64,000 nucleotides of DNA from Catenulispora sp. EB89 (GTDB lineage: Bacteria > Actinomycetota > Actinomycetes > Streptomycetales > Catenulisporaceae), in assembly GCF_041261445.1 (NCBI RefSeq), contig NZ_JBGCCU010000012.1, forward strand, positions 186,001-250,000, read 5' to 3'. Every line of letters starts with the position of its first letter. Position 1 is the stretch's first letter. The position numbers were made by a program, and so were the translations under genes. This document shows, one piece after another, positions 24,667-33,854 of this stretch. The notes under the pieces were generated by a model. It saw nothing but the letters and a program-made list of their open reading frames with translations, searched no databases and was not told the DNA's origin.

Positions 24667-25881
24667 TCAGCCGGCGTTCGAGATCCCGAAGGCCTGCCGC
24701 AGCCGCGGAATCAGGTCGACCAGGTCCTGGTCCCAGCACGAGGAGTCATGGCCGCCGTCGCAGTGTCCCCACCCGGCGCCGTTGCCGTAGTCCTTGAAGT
24801 ACGGCTGCTGACCTGCCGCGGTCAGAGCGGCGGCGAAGTGCTGGGACGAGCTCTCCAGCCACCATTCCCGGTAGTCCCCGGTCGGCCCGTTGCCGTTGCC
24901 GACGTAGATGGAGACGCCCATCCCGGCGAACGCCGGGGCGTTCTCCGTCGGATCGGCGGCGATCCACAGGGAGTCGTCGAACGGCGGTGTCGTCGACACC
25001 GGATACGGCGAGCCGAAAAGCGCGTCGCTGCTGACGGCCGGCTGGTAGGGGTCGTTCACCGCGTGGCACGCGCTCCAGTCGGTGACGCCGGGCAGGATGC
25101 CGCTGCTGATGACCGGCAGCGCGCCCTGCGCGTCGGTGAGCGAGGCGACGACGATCTCCCGTAGGACCATCTCGTCGCGGGACAGGTCGGCGTCCCCTGA
25201 CAAGGACGCCACCTGGCTGAACAGGTCCGGGTGGAGCTGCGCGAGGTGGAGCGCGCCGAAACCGCCCATGGAGACGCCGGCGATGGCGCGGTGCTGCTTG
25301 TCCGCGACGGTGCGCAGGTTGGCGTCGACGAACGGGATCACCTGCTGGGTCTCGAAGTTCTCCCAGTTCTGGGCGCCGGCCGCGGTGGACTGGTCACGCC
25401 AGTTGGAGTACCAGCCGCGCGCGCCGCCGTCGGGCATGACGACGATCATCCCCGACGTGCCCTTCAGCGCGTTGAATCCCGGGAATCCGGCGCTGCCGAA
25501 GTAGTCGCAGGGGTCGCCCGGGGAACCGTCGAGCAGGTACAGGACGGGGTACCGCTTGCCGGGATCGCTGTAGTAGTCGGACGGCAGGGTGATGCGGATG
25601 TGGTGGCCGACCATGCCGGGGTCGTCGGCGACCTGCGCTGAGGTCACCGAGATCGTGAAGTCGGTGGCGGTCGGGGCGGGTAGTCCGGGGTTCGACAGGG
25701 ACGGGTCGGTGACCTGTGTCAGGCCGAAGCCGTCGGACAGGGCGGGCGGACCGGACGGGTCGGTGGCGGCGGTGGCGGCGGTGCGGGCGGTGTGGGCGGC
25801 CGCGGGCTGGACGAGCGCGCCGGCGGCGGTGAGGGAGGCGGCGGCGAACGTCGCCGCGGCGATGGCAAGCCGGTGTTTCAC
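24667..25881 (-). CDS. secreted alpha/beta-hydrolase of the esterase D / antigen 85 type
   Basis: The protein has 404 residues. A signal peptide covers about 1-29 (KHRLAIAAATFAAASLTAAG, with an Ala-x-Ala region at the end), so it is exported. The mature domain belongs to the putative-esterase family (PF00756): YPVLYLLDGSPGDPCDYFG, the nucleophile elbow GVSMGGFGALHLA, and a late GHCDGGHDSSCW carrying a candidate catalytic His. Antigen-85-like members act on acyl esters such as trehalose mycolates; other members are feruloyl or S-formylglutathione esterases. The substrate is unknown. Two Cys pairs late in the chain may form disulfides. It is transcribed toward the Clp-N regulator. Confidence 0.9.
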   Translation of the reverse strand: MKHRLAIAAATFAAASLTAAGALVQPAAAHTARTAATAATDPSGPPALSDGFGLTQVTDPSLSNPGLPAPTATDFTISVTSAQVADDPGMVGHHIRITLPSDYYSDPGKRYPVLYLLDGSPGDPCDYFGSAGFPGFNALKGTSGMIVVMPDGGARGWYSNWRDQSTAAGAQNWENFETQQVIPFVDANLRTVADKQHRAIAGVSMGGFGALHLAQLHPDLFSQVASLSGDADLSRDEMVLREIVVASLTDAQGALPVISSGILPGVTDWSACHAVNDPYQPAVSSDALFGSPYPVSTTPPFDDSLWIAADPTENAPAFAGMGVSIYVGNGNGPTGDYREWWLESSSQHFAAALTAAGQQPYFKDYGNGAGWGHCDGGHDSSCWDQDLVDLIPRLRQAFGISNAG

Positions 25882-25981
25882 GCAGTGCTCCTGACCGGGT
25901 TGGTGGCCGTGGTGGCTGTAGTGGCTGTAGTGGCCGAACCCGAAGCGTCACACCGGCTGTTCACAATCCGAGCACAGTCAT

Positions 25982-26014
25982 CGCATGCCCGCCGCCGCAG
26001 GCGACGGGCATGCG
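25982..26014. terminator. hairpin terminator between M4 protease and esterase genes
   Basis: CGCATGCCCG (25982-25991) pairs perfectly with CGGGCATGCG (26005-26014), and inner CGC/GCG can extend the stem. It lies 50 bp after the end of the M4 protease gene on the minus strand. The rest of the 183-bp gap carries short GTGGCTGTA repeats. Confidence 0.65.
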
Positions 26015-26064
26015 TCCCTTCATCCTTCCGGTCGATGTATCAGCATGCTGAGGTCACACCGAGG

Positions 26065-27690
26065 TCATCGCCGAACGGCGCTCCCGCCTGTGCACGTCGG
26101 GTCGCCGGACTGCGCCGGCACGCTCACCGCGTTCCACGCGGCCTGAACCGCGTTGAACTCCGCGCAGGTCGGGTCCAGGTTGATCGCGGCCTGCAGGGTC
26201 CAGGTGCGGTAGGTCAGGTAGGAGCTGTCGGAGTTCTTCATCAGCTGGGCGTTGTACAGGACCTTCAGCGCGTTCTCCACGCCGATGCCGGTGATGGTCG
26301 AGCCGTCGCAGGTCGGGCTGGTCGGCCCGGTGCTCGGGTTGGAACCCTGGGCCAGCAGGTAGAACCAGTGGTTGCCGGGGCCGGCCGCCTGGTGGACCTC
26401 GTCGCCCGGTATGGCGTCGGAGTAGCAGTCCGGGTCGCCGTTGACCTGCGAGGGGTCGTACATGTTGCGGATCGGGCCGGTGCCCTCGAGGTTGACCTCG
26501 GCGCCGACCACCCAGTCCACGACCGCGTACGGGGAGGGCTCGTTCGCGAAGTACTTGCTCGACTGGCCGTAGACGTCGGCTATCCACTCCTGGGTGCCGT
26601 TGTTGGAGATGCCGCCGGGGGTGTGGTCGTCTATGCCGTGGCCCATCTCGTGGTCCACGACGTCCATCGCCGAGATCCACTGGCCCGCGGTGTTGTGCCC
26701 GACCTGGACCTCCGAGCCGTCGTAGTAGGCGTTGACGTCGTCCAGGCCGACCCGGATCGGCCAGGCCCCGCCGTTGCCGTCGAAGCTGTTGCGGCCCAGC
26801 CACTGCGACAGCATGTGGTTCTCGGTCTGGGCGCTGTAGAGGGCGTCGGCGCACGCCGTCTCACGGTCGGTGGCGTCCCCGATGCCCCAGGAGTCGGTGG
26901 ACTTGGTGAACGTGGTGTTCGTCGCCGCGTCCTGGCAGGCCAGACCACTGACGTTCGGGTCCTGCAGCGAGTACGTCCCGCCGGAGTTCGTGGTGTCGAT
27001 GCTCAGCGGCTCCGGGCCGTTCCACACCGCGTTCGCGGTGCCTTCCGTGACGTGCTCCTGCGTGTGCAGCACACGTCCGGTGGCCGCGTCGACGTCCACA
27101 CTCAGCCGGCTGACGCCGTCGCCGCCGATGCCGTCCACCGTGGTCTCCCACGCCAGTGCGGCCGGACCTGTGCCCAGAGCGAACACCACCAGCTTGGTGG
27201 ACTCGACCTTCGACACCTTCTTCAGCTGGTGCTCGGCCACCGCCGCGCCCCTGGCCGCGCTCAGCTTCGGCGTGGTGGACAGCGCGCCGATCGGGTGCTG
27301 CTGGGCGACCGAGTGGAACACGGTGTGCCCGGCGCTGTCGGTGACGATGACGAAGTCGCCGCCGACCACGGGCAGGCCCGAATACGTGCGCAGGTAAGGG
27401 ACATACTGCGTGCCCTGCGCGGTGACGACCTGCTGCCGCTGGAACTGGTCGTGCGCGGTCGCCATCAGGAACGCCGGGTGGGTGGCCACCAGGGCGTCGG
27501 CGGAGCGCGCGGCCAGAGCCTGGATCGCGGCGGGGGAGGCGGCGGAGCCGTCCCGGTGTGACGGCGACGCGTTGGCATACGCCGCCATCGTGGTGGACAT
27601 CGCCAGGACAGTCGCCCCGGCGGTGAAGCCGACAGCCAGACGCCGGATGCTTCGGCGCTTGGCAAGGGGGTTGCGTTGTCTCACGGCCAT
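26065..27690 (-). CDS. secreted M4 (thermolysin-like) metalloprotease preproprotein
   Basis: The protein has 541 residues. An Arg-rich start and hydrophobic segment (LAVGFTAGATVLAMSTTMAA) form a signal peptide. An FTP/PepSY-type propeptide follows (about 45-210, with YLRTYSGLPVVGGDFVIVT). The catalytic domain has the zinc site HEMGH at residues 347-351 and the third ligand Glu368 in TQEWIADVYG. VHQAAGPGNHWFYLLAQG supplies the C-terminal His that stabilises the transition state. The spacing from the first His to Glu368 is a little shorter than in thermolysin. This is a zymogen exported by the Sec route and self-processed. The divergently transcribed gene at 27921 encodes an emfourin-like protein, the known inhibitor type for M4 proteases. 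Confidence 0.95.
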   Translation of the reverse strand: MAVRQRNPLAKRRSIRRLAVGFTAGATVLAMSTTMAAYANASPSHRDGSAASPAAIQALAARSADALVATHPAFLMATAHDQFQRQQVVTAQGTQYVPYLRTYSGLPVVGGDFVIVTDSAGHTVFHSVAQQHPIGALSTTPKLSAARGAAVAEHQLKKVSKVESTKLVVFALGTGPAALAWETTVDGIGGDGVSRLSVDVDAATGRVLHTQEHVTEGTANAVWNGPEPLSIDTTNSGGTYSLQDPNVSGLACQDAATNTTFTKSTDSWGIGDATDRETACADALYSAQTENHMLSQWLGRNSFDGNGGAWPIRVGLDDVNAYYDGSEVQVGHNTAGQWISAMDVVDHEMGHGIDDHTPGGISNNGTQEWIADVYGQSSKYFANEPSPYAVVDWVVGAEVNLEGTGPIRNMYDPSQVNGDPDCYSDAIPGDEVHQAAGPGNHWFYLLAQGSNPSTGPTSPTCDGSTITGIGVENALKVLYNAQLMKNSDSSYLTYRTWTLQAAINLDPTCAEFNAVQAAWNAVSVPAQSGDPTCTGGSAVRR

Positions 27691-27920
27691 TCCTTTCGCG
27701 TAAGACGAGGCGAGTGGTGGGGAAGCGTGCTCGAACCGCCCGCGGCGCGGCCCGAACGCGCAGGCCTTCAGAAAATCTTCAGAATCCTGATGGCTGTCGC
27801 GGAACGTATCGCTGTACCCTGATGCGGGTCAATAGTGAACAAAGGGTGGATTCGGCGGATGGCAGACTCTTTGCCATTTCATGACAATCACCGAGGAAGC
27901 CGCGCGGCGGCGGGAGACCG

Positions 27921-28337
27921 ATGCCAGTATACGAACAAAGCACAGTCAGAGAGCTGACATCTTTGAGCCAGGACACCGATCCGGCACCGAACATCACGGT
28001 CGAGCGCACCGGCGGCTTCGCCGGCGTCAAGGACATCATCGACGTCGCCCCGCACGGATCGTGGACCGCCACGAACAAGGGCGGAATCCGGCGCACCGGC
28101 GAACTGACGCCGGAGCAGAACACCCGGATCCAGACGCTGGCCGCCGACCCCCGGATCGCCGCCGAGGCGGGCCGGTCACGACCGCCGACGCGCTGCCGTG
28201 ACGCGTACAGCTACGTGGTGACGGTCGGCGCGGTGCGCGTGGCGTTCGTGGACTGCCCGGCCGATGCGGATCAGCCTGCTGCGAGCCTGGCGTTGAGCAA
28301 GCAGGTGCTGGGGTTCACGATCCGATCGGGACCGTGA
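27921..28337 (+). CDS. emfourin-like inhibitor of M4 metalloproteases
   Basis: The protein has 138 residues and no signal peptide. The segment ITVERTGGFAG (about 25-35) is the hallmark N-terminal strand of emfourin, the proteinaceous inhibitor first found beside protealysin genes. LTPEQNTRIQTLAADPRI and the C-terminal DAYSYVVTVGAVRVAFVDC fit the small mixed alpha/beta fold. About 20 extra N-terminal residues precede the conserved core, so translation may start further in. It is divergent from the M4 protease gene (231 bp between starts), a shared-promoter layout expected for a protease and its cytoplasmic guard. Inhibition of this particular protease is inferred from family and location. Confidence 0.8.
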   Translation: MPVYEQSTVRELTSLSQDTDPAPNITVERTGGFAGVKDIIDVAPHGSWTATNKGGIRRTGELTPEQNTRIQTLAADPRIAAEAGRSRPPTRCRDAYSYVVTVGAVRVAFVDCPADADQPAASLALSKQVLGFTIRSGP

Positions 28338-28367
28338 GTACGGACCGCGGTACCACCTGGCCGCGCG

Positions 28368-31300
28368 TCAGATCCCGGTGTGCGTGTGAGCGGCCCAGTG
28401 GACCGGTGCGCCCGGGGCACTGGCGCGCAGCGCCCGGACCACGCGGTGCAGAGCGACGGCGCTGGCGTCGGTGTCGGGCGGCGTGGTGCCGCCGTGGGTG
28501 ATGTCGGTGTAGAAGCCGATGGCGACGCCGGTGGCGACGTCGTCGTCCACCGGCCACAGGGTGCCGATGACGTTCTGGTACCCGGCCAGGTGGAACGCCC
28601 CGGTCAGGTGCACGGCCTCGTCGGTCAGCTCGGGGCTGGTCGCGGAGGTGGCGCAGGCCGACAGATAGGCCAGCGTCCCGGTCAGGCGCAGGGCGGTGAT
28701 GTCGGCGACGGTCAACGCGCGGGTCTCGTGGTCGGGCAGGATCAGCCGGGAGGCGGCCGGGTCGTTCCGGTCGGGCTGGCCGTGGCAGGCGAAGTGGGCC
28801 ACCGGGTGCGACGGGAGTGCGTCCAGGACTTGCGCGCGGGTGGGGTGTTCCGGGCGCAGTGCTGCGGGGATCAGCGCGGTCACGGCGGCGGCTTCGGCTT
28901 CCACGCCCGGCAAGCGGCTGGCGCCGGGAGCGTCGGGGACCGCGATGACCAGGGTCGCGTTGGCCGCGGCCGGCAGGTGGTACGAGCGGGCGTGGGTCAG
29001 GGCTCGTATGGTCGGCGTGTAGGAGGACACGACCCGGTCCAGGACTGAACGCGGCGCTGACCTGATGGCGTGGTCGGGTTTGGCTTTGGCCTCGCCGTCG
29101 GTGTCGGTGTCAACGTCGCCGTGGGTGTCGGTCTCGGTGTCCGTGAGATCCTCGTGGTGACCCGCGGCGTGCAGGGGCAGCCAGCTCAAGGGGCCGACGG
29201 GACACCACCAGATCCGTGGCCATTCCTGGCCTTCCGCCGGCGCGCCGGTGTGGCCCAGTGCCGTCAGGACAGGCTCGGCCACCGTGTCCCACAGCCAGGC
29301 CAGCACCTCCAGGACCCGCTGTCGGCCGGTCAGGCCGGACTCGGGACTCAGATCCCGGTCGGTGGCGGTGTAGGAGGCCTGCTGGAGTTGCTGGATACGG
29401 GTATTGACATCCTCCCGGGTCAGCCGGTCCAGGCTGACGGTTCGCACCGGGTCCACCGCGTCGCCGGTGAGAATGAGCGCGTCGCAGCGTGTCCAGCCTG
29501 CTGTCAGGAGCACGATCGGGCCCTGATCGGCTCTGGCCTCGATGGTGAGATCGGCGATGCTTGCCGGCGCGAGGAATCCGGCGAACCCGTCGGCCGCGCG
29601 GATCCGGCTGAGCAGATCGTCCCATTCGGCCTGGGCTGCACGCCGGGATTCCGACGTACCGACGCTGAGATCCGGTTCGGTGGCGAGGAATCCGGCGGGG
29701 GAGTGCTCCAGCGCATCGCGGCGGTCGCGGAGCTCCTCGAGCTCCCGGGCCAGCTCCGGGTGCCGCTCGCGCAGCCGGGCCACCTCCCCGCCGCGAGCGC
29801 CGAGGGTGTCGGCGACCAGCATCCCCCGTGTCGCCTCCAACAGTTCCACCGCCCGCCGCGGATCACCGGCGTTCAGGGCGACTTCCGCCGCCACGTCCGC
29901 CAGGGAGCCCAGCACGCTGAGCTCGCTTTCGCGGTCGCCGCGGGCCAGAGTACGAGGGCTGATCTGCGGCAGCAGGGCCACCGCGGACTCCACTGCCGCG
30001 AACGCCTCCGCGATGCCCACGGCTCCGGAACCGGCCAGCATGGCGAGTTGACGAAACGCGTAGACGCGAACGGTGGCCGGAGCGGCGGTGCTCTGCGAAG
30101 CGGATCGGTAGCCCCCAATGGCTTCGGCCAACGTCTCCGGGTTCCCGGTGCGGTCGAACAGCGTCGTCAGCGCGATGCAGAGGCTGATCAGACGTACGGC
30201 CCGAGTGGGGTCGTCTTCCGGGGTGGCATGAACCGCCCGCCGTGCGGCTTCCGTCGCCTCGGCCGCCAGGCCGGCATCCCCGGTTCGCTCGGACAGCGAC
30301 CACAAGGCGATCGCGAGGTTGGCCGAGCGTCCAGCGTAGTCGGGGTGGTCTTCGGCGGTCGCCGCGAGCGCCAGTCGCTCGACGTCCACTGCCTCGGCCA
30401 ATATCTGCGCGTTCCCCAGGTGTTCGGCCATGATCCGCAACGTCAGACCGAGGTTGGCGAGGTGTTTGGCGCGGTCGGGATGGTTTTCAGCGGTGGCCAG
30501 GACGGTTCGTCGAGCGATGTCCACCATTTCGGGCAGCAAAGCGTCGTCCGTCGTCCGGACGAACAACGTGCGCAAGGCGACTCCGAGGTTGCCCAGGTAC
30601 CAGAGGCGAGCGGGGTCGTCCTCCGCGGTGGCCTGGACGGCCTGCCGTCCGACGTGCACCGCCTCCACCAATGGTTCCGTGTCCCGCGTCCGCTCGTACA
30701 GCGTCCGCAGCGAGATGCCGAGCTCGCTCTGCCGTCCGGCACGAGCGGGATGGTCCTTCGGCGTGGCCTGGACCGCGAGGCGCCCGACCTCCACCGCCTC
30801 GGTCACCAGGGCGACGTCTCCGGTCCGGTCGAACTGCGTCTGCAACGCGACGCCGAGGTCGGACAGGTATCCGGCGCGCGCGGGATGATCTTCGGCGGTG
30901 ATCTGAACGGCCTGGCGCGTGAGGTCAACCGCCTCGGCCACCAGGGCGACGTCTCCGGTCCGGCGAACTGCATCCGCAACGCGATGCCGAGGTTGGCCAG
31001 CCGCCCGGCGAGGTCTGGGTCATTGTCGGTCGTGGTCAGCACCGCCAGTCGTGCGACGACGACCGCCTCGGTCACCATCCTCGCGTCCCCGACCCGCTCG
31101 GCCAGCATCCGCAACGTCCGGGCGAGGTTGCCCAGGAAACCGGCTTTGTCGGGGTGGTTTTCGGCGGCGGCGTCGGCGACCTGCCATCCGACATCCGCCG
31201 CTTCGTGCAGCAGAGCAACGTCGTCGGTCCGCTGGAACAGACTCTGCAACGCGACACCGAGGTTGTTCAAGCGCGCGGTTCTGTTTGGGTCGTCCTCGGC

Positions 31301-32026
31301 GGTGATCTGGACTGCCTGTCGCGCGACGTCGACCGCTTCGGCGAGCACGTCCGTGTCTCCGGTCTGCCCGAACAGTGTCTGCAGCGCGTTCCCGAGGGTG
31401 GTCAGCGACGTGGCTCTGCCGGGGTGGTCTTCGGCGGTGGTCTGGACTGCCTGTCGCGCGACGTCGACCGCTTCGGCGAGCAGGTCCGGGTCGCCGGTCC
31501 GCTCGAACAGACTTCGCAGGGCCACACCGAGGTTGCTCAGACACGCGGCGCGATCGGGGTCGTCTTCCGGGGTGCTGTGGAGTGCGCGGCGGAACATCTC
31601 GATCGCCTGGACCAGCAACGGCAGCTGTCCGCTCCGGTGGTAGCCCTCCAGCAGGTCCGCGGCACGTCCGGTCGCCGCCGCGGCATCGGCTTCGCTGTCG
31701 TCTGCCGTGTCGGCCTGGGCGAACAGCCAGCGCAGTTCATCGGGGACGCCCTGTGCCGCGACCCGATACACCGGCTCCAGGAACCGCACGGCGGCGGCGA
31801 AGTCCTCCTGGCCGCCGCCACCGGGCAGCAGCATCTGGTAGCGGTACCAATGGAAGGTCCCGAGCAAGTGGGACGCGTACAAGTCATCTTCGGGATCGCC
31901 TGCGGGGGCAAGGGCCGCGGCTTCCCTCAGGGTGTCGTCGGTCAGCAGCCAGGCTGCGCTCTCGGGGCCCACCGTCTGCCGCAAGCGGCGTTCGAGGTCC
32001 TGCAGCGCGACGTCACGGGCATCCAC
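28368..32026 (-). pseudogene. TPR-repeat CHAT-domain (caspase-like) protein, interrupted by a one-base frameshift
   Basis: Two overlapping frames together encode one protein of about 1219 residues. The N-terminal frame runs from GTG at 32026 and holds about 45-residue TPR-like repeats (LLAEAVDVARQAVQTTAEDHP, then NLGVALRSLFERTGD). The rest continues in another frame from about 30941 and ends in a CHAT peptidase domain with the caspase-like dyad: His in HFACHGQ and Cys in YLSACATS. Near 30963 the DNA reads GTCCGGCGAACTG where the neighbouring repeat at 30836 reads GTCCGGTCGAACTG, so a single T is missing between 30963 and 30964. This is either a true inactivating deletion or a sequencing error. 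TPR-CHAT proteins are signalling proteases. Without a repaired frame the product would lack its protease. Confidence 0.88.
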
Positions 32027-32215
32027 GTCTTCCGGTCCCTCCGGTGGCTTTGCGTAGTAGATAGCTGACGGACGCGAGGCGGCGCCGGACGAGACGACTT
32101 CTGCCGGACTGTGAGCACGGCCACATTATTTGGTCCCACTGCCACTGCATCCTCAGAGCCCTGTGAAACGTCTCGATACCGACAGTCCAGTTACTTCACT
32201 CCGGGGGACAGACTC

Positions 32216-32953
32216 ATGCAGCGTTCGAACAAGGCCCTTGCTCTCTTCGCGGTCGGCACGGCGCTCGTCGCCACCATCGGCGGATGCGCCAGCCGGTCGG
32301 CGGCCGGCGGGCCCGCGGCCGGCTCGTCGGGGTCCGGCGGCGGTGTGCCGACGCAGACGGCTACGTCCGTGCCGACGTCCATGCCGACGGGTTCGGCGTC
32401 CGCGACCTCGTCCGCCGCGTCGTCCTCCAGCGGGTGGTCGTCCGGCGGCTCGGCGTCCAGCAGCGCCCCGTCCGGTGCCTCGTCGTCCTCGTCGGCGGCG
32501 CGCGCCGCCGCCTGCACCCCGAGCGACGTCACGATCTCGCTCGGCCACACCGGTGCGGCCAGCGGTCACGTCGGCGGTGCGCTCCTGTTCACCAACCACG
32601 GTTCGAGCACCTGTGAGCTCACCGGCTACCCGCGGGTCCAGGCCGCAGGAGGGCTGACGGCCGCCATCCAGCAGACCCCCGACGGCTACATCGGCGGCCT
32701 GGCCGACCCGTCGGCGAAGCCGCCGTACGTCGAGCTGGCCCCGGGCCAGGTCGCTTCCGCGGTGGTCGAGGGGTCGGACATCCCCATCCCGGCGACCGCC
32801 CACTGCTCCACCGTGCTGGGCTCCCTGGACCTGTGGCTCCCCGGCAGCGCCAACTCCGGCGCGCCCACCGTGATCTCCAACCCGGCGGGCACCTGCGCCG
32901 CGATCCAGATCCACCCGGTGGTCTCCGGCACGACCGGCCGCCAGGGCCAGTGA
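32216..32953 (+). CDS. DUF4232 lipoprotein
   Basis: The protein has 245 residues. The signal peptide ends at a lipobox (VATIGGC), so the mature protein begins with a lipidated Cys at about residue 23 and sits on the outside of the membrane. A Ser/Thr/Gly-rich linker covers about 25-98. The globular DUF4232 domain (about 100-240) has AACTPSDVTISLGHTGAASG, a beta-sandwich pattern with Cys residues probably forming disulfides, and LAPGQVASAVVEGSDIP. The function of DUF4232 proteins is unknown. ATG at 32216 is chosen for the lipoprotein signal; a start at 32111 would bury it. It stands between the divergent CHAT locus and the converging TetR gene. Confidence 0.88.
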   Translation: MQRSNKALALFAVGTALVATIGGCASRSAAGGPAAGSSGSGGGVPTQTATSVPTSMPTGSASATSSAASSSSGWSSGGSASSSAPSGASSSSSAARAAACTPSDVTISLGHTGAASGHVGGALLFTNHGSSTCELTGYPRVQAAGGLTAAIQQTPDGYIGGLADPSAKPPYVELAPGQVASAVVEGSDIPIPATAHCSTVLGSLDLWLPGSANSGAPTVISNPAGTCAAIQIHPVVSGTTGRQGQ

Positions 32954-32956
32954 GGG

Positions 32957-33000
32957 GATCCGGTGCGCCGGGGCGGCTCGGCCGTCCGGCGCGCCGGATC
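32957..33000. terminator. strong bidirectional hairpin terminator
   Basis: 15-bp arms (32957-32971 and 32986-33000) match at 14 of 15 positions around a 14-base loop. It lies in the 69-bp gap between the converging DUF4232 and TetR genes and starts four bases after the lipoprotein stop. Confidence 0.75.
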
Positions 33001-33022
33001 GGCCGCTCAGCCGGCTAGCTGC

Positions 33023-33754
33023 TCAGTCCGTCTCGGGCGCCGTCGAGTATCGGGCCTCGACGCCGCCCAGAATCACCGCCAGCGCCGCCTCGAACTGCTC
33101 GTCCGGGGCGGCGAACTCCGCCACCGCGGTCATCCTGCTCAGGTGCGGGAAGTCACCGGTTTCCAGCAGGGACACCAGATACGGCCGCATCCGCATCCGC
33201 CAACTGTCGCGGTCGACGCCGGTCTGATCAGCGTTCTGCCGCTCGGTCAGCTCGGCCTGGACGGCGCCGCTGACCCAGGAGTAGACCAGGTTCAGGACGT
33301 CGCTCGCGTCCTCGATACTCAAGCCGGCGCCACCGAGCACGGCGAGGTCGCGCTCCATCCCGCGCAGGTAGTTGGGGCCGATTATCGGGCGGGTGGCCAG
33401 GAGCGGGGCCAGCCACGGGTGACGCAGGAAGCTCTCCCGGCGGCGGCGCGCCAGAATCGTCAGGTCGGCGCGCAGGTCGCCGCTTGGCTCCTGCGGCTCG
33501 AACCCGCTCGCCTCGTCGATCATCACCGCCCACAGGTCCTCCTTGGTGGGCAGGTACCGGTAGAGCGTCATCGCGCCGGAGCCGAGGTTCCTCGCGATGT
33601 TCCGCACGGAGGCCGCCTCCAGTCCCTCGGCGTCCGCGATCTTGATCGCTACGGCGGCGATCTCCTTGCGGCTGTGTGTCGGTGTCGGGCCACGCGTGGG
33701 CTTCTCGGGCTGCATCCAGATGATGGGCTTGGGATCCGACACGACGCCCAGCAT
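33023..33754 (-). CDS. TetR family regulator of the adjacent ABC exporter
   Basis: The protein has 243 residues. A short leader with IIWMQPEKPTRGP precedes the HTH (about 25-70: IADAEGLEAASVRNIARNLG, GAMTLYRYLPTKEDLW). The tetracycline-repressor-like ligand domain follows (LVYSWVSGAVQAELTER). ATG at 33754 is preferred because a longer reading to 33856 translates through two operator-like repeats and would run into the start of the divergent ABC gene. It is divergent from the ATPase gene at 33855. This arrangement is standard for a repressor that controls both itself and a drug exporter. Confidence 0.9.
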   Translation of the reverse strand: MLGVVSDPKPIIWMQPEKPTRGPTPTHSRKEIAAVAIKIADAEGLEAASVRNIARNLGSGAMTLYRYLPTKEDLWAVMIDEASGFEPQEPSGDLRADLTILARRRRESFLRHPWLAPLLATRPIIGPNYLRGMERDLAVLGGAGLSIEDASDVLNLVYSWVSGAVQAELTERQNADQTGVDRDSWRMRMRPYLVSLLETGDFPHLSRMTAVAEFAAPDEQFEAALAVILGGVEARYSTAPETD

Positions 33755-33773
33755 AGCGCCGTTCGAGCCACTT

Positions 33774-33824
33774 GCGTACGCCGTACCCAGTTGGCTACCG
33801 TGAACCGCGTACGCCGTACCCAGT
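33774..33824. promoter_or_regulatory. doubled operator GCGTACGCCGTACCCAGT between tetR and ABC exporter genes
   Basis: Two perfect 18-bp copies lie at 33774-33791 and 33807-33824, 33 bp apart (three helical turns). Each contains the dyad GTAC-N3-GTAC. They fill the 100-bp divergent gap, which supports a cooperative TetR operator. Confidence 0.75.
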
Positions 33825-33854
33825 AGGGCGCCGCACCGGTTTCGGGAGAGGGCC

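Noticed and set aside
30400-31600. Regularly spaced DNA repeats resembling an array
   Set aside because: They are about 135-bp coding repeats for TPR units with diverged sequence, not CRISPR repeats with spacers; no cas genes are present.
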